Shown here piece after piece: positions 58,773 through 64,000 of a stretch of DNA of 64,000 nt. This stretch comes from Lodderomyces elongisporus (Eukaryota; Ascomycota; Pichiomycetes; Serinales; Debaryomycetaceae), in assembly GCF_030384665.1 (NCBI RefSeq), contig NC_083673.1, forward strand, positions 2,241,501 through 2,305,500, written 5' to 3'. Position 1 is the first letter of the stretch; each line of letters starts with the position of its first letter. The notes under the pieces were generated by a model. It did not search any database. It worked only from the letters and a program-made list of their open reading frames with translations, and was not told where the DNA came from. The position numbers and the translations under genes are program-made.

Positions 58773-61247
58773 ATGGGCTTGCTATCCTTGGGAACTCCAC
58801 TAGATTGGCACGAATCTAAAAAATACAATGAGCATGTACGCGACAATGGAATCACACAGCTCATAAACATCTTTAAGCAACATTACAACCGCGAGAATGA
58901 CGAGTTTCTTTGGGGAGACGAAGTTGAATATATGTTGGTGGATGTTGATCAAGAACATCACACTGCGAAGTTGGCCATCGATAAGGATTACATATTGGAC
59001 GATTTAAATGATGCGAAAAAGGGTTTACCAAATGCCCAAAAAAATAATGTGTCTTTCCACCCGGAGTATGGACGATATATGATTGAAGGAACACCGCTTA
59101 GACCATACGATGGGAATAAATTAGAGGATTACGTTTACGTTGAAGAGAATATGGTCAAGAGAAGAAAAATTAGCTCTGAAGAATTACCGAAAAATATCAA
59201 GCCCTTAACGTTGACAAGTTTTCCAAGAATGGGATGTCCCAATTTCACATCACCTTCAGCAAAAGCTATAGGACCAGCATCACAATCGTTGTTTTTACCT
59301 GACGAAATCATTAACCGCCATGCTAGATTCCCCACCTTGACTGCGAACATTAGAAAGAGAAAAGGCCACAAAGTGGCAATCAATCTACCAATATTCCCTG
59401 ATAAACACACCAAGTTATTGGATGACTCGATTCCTGCAAATAGACAATTATTCAAGAGCGATCAGGAGCCATTTCTTGGTGCATCAAAACCAGGGTATGT
59501 ATACATGGATTCCATGGGGTTTGGAATGGGATCCAGTTGTTTGCAAATCACTATGCAAGCAGCCAATATCAACGAGGCACGCTACTTGTATGATTCATTG
59601 GTACCAATTGCACCTATATTGTTGAGTCTTACTGCAGCAGCCCCCATCTTCAAAGGTTATTTGGTTGATCAGGATGTAAGGTGGAATGTTATTTGTGGTG
59701 CCGTTGATGATCGAACATTTATTGAAAAGGGTGAGGAGCCGTACAAGGGCCATCATTTATTTGGCGGACTTGATATAGATAAGGATGAGAAATTGAGTAT
59801 CAACCAGCATGGTGTGAGCAACACAGGTAATTTGCATAATCTTTTTACAAAAGACGGTAAGCCAATCCAGCGAGTACCAAAATCAAGGTATGATTCTGTT
59901 GATAACTACCTTGGAGACGGCGGGTATGACACCAAGTATTTCAAGGAGGAGTATAACGACACCAATGCCCCAATCAATTGCAAAATATACGATCGTTTGC
60001 TACAAGATAAGCTGGGTCAATTTGACAAATATTTGGCAAATCATTTTGCGCATTTGTTCATACGTGACCCATTGGTTATTTTTAGCGAGAGGTTGCATCA
60101 AGACAATGAGTTGAGTAATGATCATTTTGAAAATTTGCAAAGTACAAACTGGCAAACAATTAGATTTAAGCCGCCAGCATTGTATGAGAGGACGCCGAAT
60201 GGTACGATAGATTTCACCAATAGACCTGGATGGAGGGTTGAGTTTAGACCAATGGAGATACAAATCACAGATTTTGAGAATGCCGCATACCTGACATTTA
60301 TCAGTTTGCTATCAAAAGCGATTATCAAGTTCAAGCCCAATTTGTATACACCATTGCTGAAAGTAGAACTCGATATGAAACTAGCTCATCATGTTGATTC
60401 GGTATTGAATGAGAAGTTTTGGTTCAAATCTTTGGACTCGTGGGGATTGAACTATCGCGACTTTATTGGGTACGATTTCTCATGGTTTGATAGGTACTTG
60501 AGCGAAGGCAATGATGTTCTATTGGACAACGGTGCTGTATATTTGAATGGGTACAATTCAAGCAGCAGTCTAGCTGTACTCAATGGAGAAGCACCGCATT
60601 CTTTATCATCTGCATCATCTGCATCATCTTCATCTTGTTGTTCATCTTCGCCTGCATCGCTGTCATCAACGTCGGCAACATCTACATCACCTTCGTCAAG
60701 AGAAAATGGGTTGATAAATGGATCTTTAGCCTCAAAAGAAGCAAAAGAGACACATGAAGCAAAAATACTCAATGATGCGGAAACAAAAGGGTGCAATGGC
60801 AAGACTGTAGAAGAGATTAATGATGTCGATGATTATGGTTTCAACCAGAGGTATTCGATTAACGACATTATCAATGGTGATGGCAAACATCCTGGTCTCA
60901 TTAGACTTGTTATTAAACTAATTGCTACAGAATTGGTACCTAAAGAGAGCGAGCATTGCCAAAACTCCAAATGTGCTTCAGCGCTTATACAATTGAAGCA
61001 TTATTTGTTATTGATATCACAACGTGCTAGTGGACAAATTCCTACTGCCGCACACTGGATTAGAGATCAAGTGTTGAAGAATGCTGACTATAAGCAGGAC
61101 TCGAAAGTTTCTGATAAGATCAACTTTGATATTGTTAATGCTGTTGATAAGCTCACCAATTTAGAGAACAGAGACTTAGTATTGGACTTTTTCGGGGAAG
61201 TTGTTGGGGAGTACTTACTTAGTAGGAACCAAGTAGGAACCAAGTAG
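58773..61247 (+). CDS. GSH1: Glutamate-cysteine ligase (gamma-glutamylcysteine synthetase)
   Basis: 824 residues, ATG at 58773; the family start MGLLSLGTPL is present. Catalyses the first, rate-limiting step of glutathione synthesis in the cytosol. Active-site core WGDEVEYML (47-55), then LTSFPRMGC, HARFPTLTANIRKRKG, YMDSMGFGMGSSCLQ, FIRDPLVIF and GWRVEFRPMEIQITDFENAAY, all typical of eukaryotic GCL. A Ser/Ala-rich insert at about 594-645 (low complexity, with Cys) makes the protein longer than the 678-residue yeast enzyme. The codon CTG at 60357-60359 sits at PL[CTG]KV, where animal GCL reads PLSKVDENM, so it supports CTG = Ser. In C. albicans the gene is called GCS1. The TTG in the leader gives no uORF. 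Confidence 0.97.
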   Translation: MGLLSLGTPLDWHESKKYNEHVRDNGITQLINIFKQHYNRENDEFLWGDEVEYMLVDVDQEHHTAKLAIDKDYILDDLNDAKKGLPNAQKNNVSFHPEYGRYMIEGTPLRPYDGNKLEDYVYVEENMVKRRKISSEELPKNIKPLTLTSFPRMGCPNFTSPSAKAIGPASQSLFLPDEIINRHARFPTLTANIRKRKGHKVAINLPIFPDKHTKLLDDSIPANRQLFKSDQEPFLGASKPGYVYMDSMGFGMGSSCLQITMQAANINEARYLYDSLVPIAPILLSLTAAAPIFKGYLVDQDVRWNVICGAVDDRTFIEKGEEPYKGHHLFGGLDIDKDEKLSINQHGVSNTGNLHNLFTKDGKPIQRVPKSRYDSVDNYLGDGGYDTKYFKEEYNDTNAPINCKIYDRLLQDKLGQFDKYLANHFAHLFIRDPLVIFSERLHQDNELSNDHFENLQSTNWQTIRFKPPALYERTPNGTIDFTNRPGWRVEFRPMEIQITDFENAAYLTFISLLSKAIIKFKPNLYTPLLKVELDMKLAHHVDSVLNEKFWFKSLDSWGLNYRDFIGYDFSWFDRYLSEGNDVLLDNGAVYLNGYNSSSSLAVLNGEAPHSLSSASSASSSSCCSSSPASLSSTSATSTSPSSRENGLINGSLASKEAKETHEAKILNDAETKGCNGKTVEEINDVDDYGFNQRYSINDIINGDGKHPGLIRLVIKLIATELVPKESEHCQNSKCASALIQLKHYLLLISQRASGQIPTAAHWIRDQVLKNADYKQDSKVSDKINFDIVNAVDKLTNLENRDLVLDFFGEVVGEYLLSRNQVGTK

Positions 61248-62432
61248 CAAAAAGTTAGAAGAATATAGATACTTTGTTACTTTTTCTTTGAGGTATTGTA
61301 TTAATCGAAACTGTCTTTTTTTTATTAAACTAGATAAGTCTAGTCAATCTCTGTATTCCTAATTGTAAGCAAAGTCACATGACTTTGTATCTTTTCATTT
61401 ATCTCTCGCGAATCATGAATACAAAACTATGTCAAATAATCGGTTCCCCTCATGTTAGCGACATTGCCCTGCGACAATTCGTCTTTTCCCCTTCCCAAAT
61501 GTTTTATTGTGTTTTAGTAATGAGAACATACCTTTTTTCGTCTGGCTTTCCGTGAGAGCAAACAAATTTTTTTTTTTTTTTGTTTATTTTTTTTTTTTGC
61601 TTCCCGCGCTCCGTCTCTCACGCTTAGTTTTGACCAGGTCCATTTTTGACGCTTTCACACGACCGCATCTATTGAGCCTTGTTTTTCTTTTTTTCTTTTT
61701 CTTTTTTTTTTTCTTTTTTTTTTGTTTGGTATTTTTGTTCGATACTGGAATTGCTACAAGTCACGACATTGTCACGGTTTTAATGCTTGCTCTCTTTTCC
61801 TTTTTTATTTTTTTTAATTTTTTTTTTTTGTTCTTTTGGAGACAAAGTTATTTCCATTTCATATTACAAATAGTCGGAACTCATTTGTTGTTGTTTATCA
61901 AATCCTTTTCTTTTTTTTTTGGTATACATATATATCATCTGACTTGGTTAATTCCTATACGTTCGAGATTAGTTCAGAATTTACAGAATTTACCCTTGTG
62001 TTATTCTCAATTAGGTGAAGCAATTGCAGTTAAGGGCAAAAATATCAAAATATTAAAAGACTAATCAACTTTCCATTAGGTCCAGACATTCAAATCGATT
62101 TTTTTTCTCCCCCTTAATACACGACACCATTTCTATATCGTCCTTGTCTCACATTATTTCAAATTTTGAACCACATCCTACTTACTTACTTACTCCACTC
62201 GGTTTAAAGAAAAAGATCGTTTCTTTTCTATTTCTACATAGCTTCAGGATAGGAGAAAGCAATATACTAAACAACACACTTGAACTTATTTTTTATTCTT
62301 CTTTCTTTTATTTTTTTTATTAATTTTTTGATACACGAAGGATTTCCTTTTGCTTAACAAACAAAAAAAAAAAAAAAAAAAAAAAGAAGTATACCATACC
62401 AAACCAAACCAAACCAAACCAAACCAAAAAAA
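61248..62432. other. 1.2 kb intergenic between GSH1 and SMI1
   Basis: Poly-T tracts from 61565 to 61930 in a long T-rich open frame without an ATG start (not called). An inverted repeat AAAGTCA-CA-TGACTTT lies at about 61371-61386. A 23-A run is at 62363-62385 and an (AAACC)5 run at 62401-62425 forms the SMI1 5' leader. Confidence 0.6.
62401..62425. repeat. (AAACC)5 pentamer repeat in the SMI1 5' leader
   Basis: Five AAACC units at 62401-62425, ending 8 bp before the ATG at 62433, followed by an A run. In a transcript it would give a C-containing, unstructured leader. Confidence 0.85.
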
Positions 62433-64000
62433 ATGGGTATTCTTGATAATTTCAAGGCCTTTGTCCACTCGATAACTACGCAGGATCATTACGCATCATA
62501 TAATTCACCGTATAGAAATGCTTCTACTGGTGAAAGTCAATTGCCCAATGGGATCTCGGGTGGTTCGATGTTGCAATTGAACCCAGATATAAATTCCTCG
62601 ACAACCTCGTTGAATGACACTTCGGCTGGATTTTATAGACCGGGTATGAAGTCGTCACAGACACAGATCCAAGATGTTCCTATGCAGAACTTTGACTCCA
62701 ATGGGTTACCACCACTCCCCTCAATAGACTCATTATGGGACAGAATTGAGCATTGGATCGATGAAGAGTACCCCGAACTCGACGACAACTTAAATGATGG
62801 AGTCACTTCAGCCGACTTGAATGAATTCCTTCTGGACTTGAGGTGCGGCTCGCGAAGTTTGCCCGAGGACTTTAGACAATTTTACAAAAGACACGATGGC
62901 CAACTTAGAGGCGGGAAACCTACTGGGTTGATAATGGGCTTGGTGCTCTTGGACTTGGAGACCATTGTAGAGGAAAACATGATGTGGAACAAAGTCGTAG
63001 AGAGATTGGAGACTCAACAGCAAGCAGCTAAACTTCAACAGGCAAAAGCAAGCGTCGAAGCTAAGGAAGGTAGCAGTAGTCTGCACCAACACCAGCAGCA
63101 GCAGCACCAGCAGCAGCAGCAGACAAGTACTTTCATGAACCACCAACGTTCAATACCTCCTAACTCAATACAACCTGAATATTTCAATAGAGGTTGGATC
63201 GTTTTGCTTAAAGATAATACAGGCAATCAAGTTGCTATGGACTTGAACCCTGGTCCGCTGGGTACATGGGGTCAAATAATTTTATTTGGACGTGATTTCG
63301 ATACGAAATTAGTGATTGCCCAGAATTTACAAGACTTTATCTTTTCGTTTGTACTGGATTTAGAAGCTGGAAATTTCCTTATTGACTCTTCAGAATACCT
63401 GGAAGAATTGGGATACCTTTCGCCTGAAAGAGATGGGGATTACATGATTGGCGACGAAGAAGAAAATCAAGGTGAACTTAGTTTCTACGACAAGGATGGC
63501 AAGGAATTTGGTAAAGGTTCAATCAGAGGCAGACCAAATTACATTGAAGTATTGAAAAAGAGAGCTTTGAAAAGATATGGATTAAACGAGAACTTTCAAA
63601 CCATTTATCAACCGCAAAGGCCTCATAAGAAAACTACGCACCCCTCAGCGCACTCAGGTAGAAATAGCCCGATGATTCAATCAAGAAACGGTTCCACGCA
63701 GAACTTGAGAAGAAACATGTCAAACAACAACTCCACTGCAAGTTTATCATCCTCCTTGGCTATTAACAATAGTAACACCAATAGTAATACCAATAGTAGG
63801 AAAAAGACCCCCGTTCCAAGCCCATTAGTCAATTTGGACAAGAGCTCAAGCACCTTTTCAATCCCAAAGGAAACAATCATCGATGCCAAAAAGCAAACTT
63901 CAATGGCTGAAAATTCAGCAGCTAAAGAGACTAATTTGAGTGACGATTTGGAGGAGTTGACCGTCGACGATTTGAAAAAGAAGGAGGAGACGAAAGTGGT
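62433..64000 (+). CDS. SMI1: Smi1/Knr4, cell-wall integrity and signalling protein (3' end outside window)
   Basis: ATG at 62433 after an A-rich leader; the frame stays open for 522 codons to the window edge, so it is truncated. It begins MGILDNFKAFVHSITTQDHY, as in Smi1/Knr4. The globular SMI1/KNR4 core lies about residues 90-370: SIDSLWDRIEHWIDEEYPELDDNLNDGVTSADLNEFLLDLRC, LPEDFRQFYKRHDGQ, GWIVLLKDNTGNQVAMDLNPGPLGTWGQIILFGRDFDTK. A His/Gln-rich insert (about 210-232) interrupts it. After that the chain is Ser/Asn-rich, and probably disordered. Yeast Knr4 binds the Slt2 MAP kinase and calcineurin-pathway partners and coordinates wall synthesis with the cell cycle. It contains CTG codons, so Leu/Ser must be read by the alternative code. 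Confidence 0.93.
   Translation, partial: MGILDNFKAFVHSITTQDHYASYNSPYRNASTGESQLPNGISGGSMLQLNPDINSSTTSLNDTSAGFYRPGMKSSQTQIQDVPMQNFDSNGLPPLPSIDSLWDRIEHWIDEEYPELDDNLNDGVTSADLNEFLLDLRCGSRSLPEDFRQFYKRHDGQLRGGKPTGLIMGLVLLDLETIVEENMMWNKVVERLETQQQAAKLQQAKASVEAKEGSSSLHQHQQQQHQQQQQTSTFMNHQRSIPPNSIQPEYFNRGWIVLLKDNTGNQVAMDLNPGPLGTWGQIILFGRDFDTKLVIAQNLQDFIFSFVLDLEAGNFLIDSSEYLEELGYLSPERDGDYMIGDEEENQGELSFYDKDGKEFGKGSIRGRPNYIEVLKKRALKRYGLNENFQTIYQPQRPHKKTTHPSAHSGRNSPMIQSRNGSTQNLRRNMSNNNSTASLSSSLAINNSNTNSNTNSRKKTPVPSPLVNLDKSSSTFSIPKETIIDAKKQTSMAENSAAKETNLSDDLEELTVDDLKKKEETKV

Noticed and set aside
61371..61386. Inverted repeat AAAGTCA-CA-TGACTTT between GSH1 and SMI1
   Set aside because: Too short to claim a terminator or regulatory site; no known factor fits well enough.
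61507..62064. 185-codon T-rich open frame upstream of SMI1
   Set aside because: No ATG start; mostly poly-Phe from T tracts.

Overview
This is nuclear DNA of a budding yeast in the CUG-Ser (Candida) clade. Signs are long AT-rich intergenic regions full of homopolymers and dinucleotide runs, no introns in any recognised protein gene, orthologues of yeast genes throughout, and rare in-frame CTG. One CTG (60357-60359, GSH1) falls where the glutamate-cysteine ligase family has a conserved Ser, so CTG is best read as Ser here. Many proteins carry long Gln, Asn or acidic tracts. As I recall it, the gene neighbourhood resembles two Candida albicans blocks (CPH1-KSP1-SKP1; IRE1-MRPL3-ADE5,7-GCS1-SMI1). 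Lodderomyces or a close relative is my guess, not proven.

Layout: the 3' end of an unidentified gene (1-715); STE12/CPH1 (-); a 3.8 kb upstream region with a paired Ste12-type site; KSP1 (-); UBX5 (+); an unidentified acidic coiled-coil protein (-); SKP1 (-); PEX3 (-); a secreted SurE-type phosphatase (+); a LAM-family sterol-transfer protein (+); a TB2/DP1/HVA22-like membrane protein (+); a SAE3/SWI5 recombination factor (+); IRE1 (+); a short ERI1-like GPI-GlcNAc transferase subunit (-); a 61-residue small ORF (-); LRP1 (-) divergent from RRP17 (+), both rRNA-processing genes sharing a PAC site; an intronic C/D snoRNA (+); ERD1 (+); a small membrane protein (-); MRPL3 (+); a secreted Cys-rich protein with dibasic sites (-); ADE5,7 (+); GSH1 (+); SMI1/KNR4 (+, runs off the window and is open at its end).

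The most notable item is 45084-45312: a textbook intron (GTATGT, TACTAAC, AG) whose flanking exons encode almost nothing, holding a C/D box snoRNA. Both guide elements match the two 25S rRNA targets of yeast snR67 (Gm2619 and Um2724) at the exact box+5 nucleotide. In S. cerevisiae snR67 is, as I recall, not intronic, so this looks like a spliced non-coding host for snR67. It sits next to two rRNA-processing genes.

Functional themes: mating/filamentation signalling (STE12, KSP1), ER and secretory functions (IRE1, ERI1, ERD1, LAM), ubiquitin/Cdc48 (SKP1, UBX5), ribosome biogenesis (LRP1, RRP17, snR67, MRPL3), and purine and glutathione synthesis (ADE5,7, GSH1). No tRNA, rRNA, transposon, LTR or CRISPR was seen by eye. 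Protein starts were chosen at ATG codons; several longer open frames begin at TTG or GTG and were trimmed.
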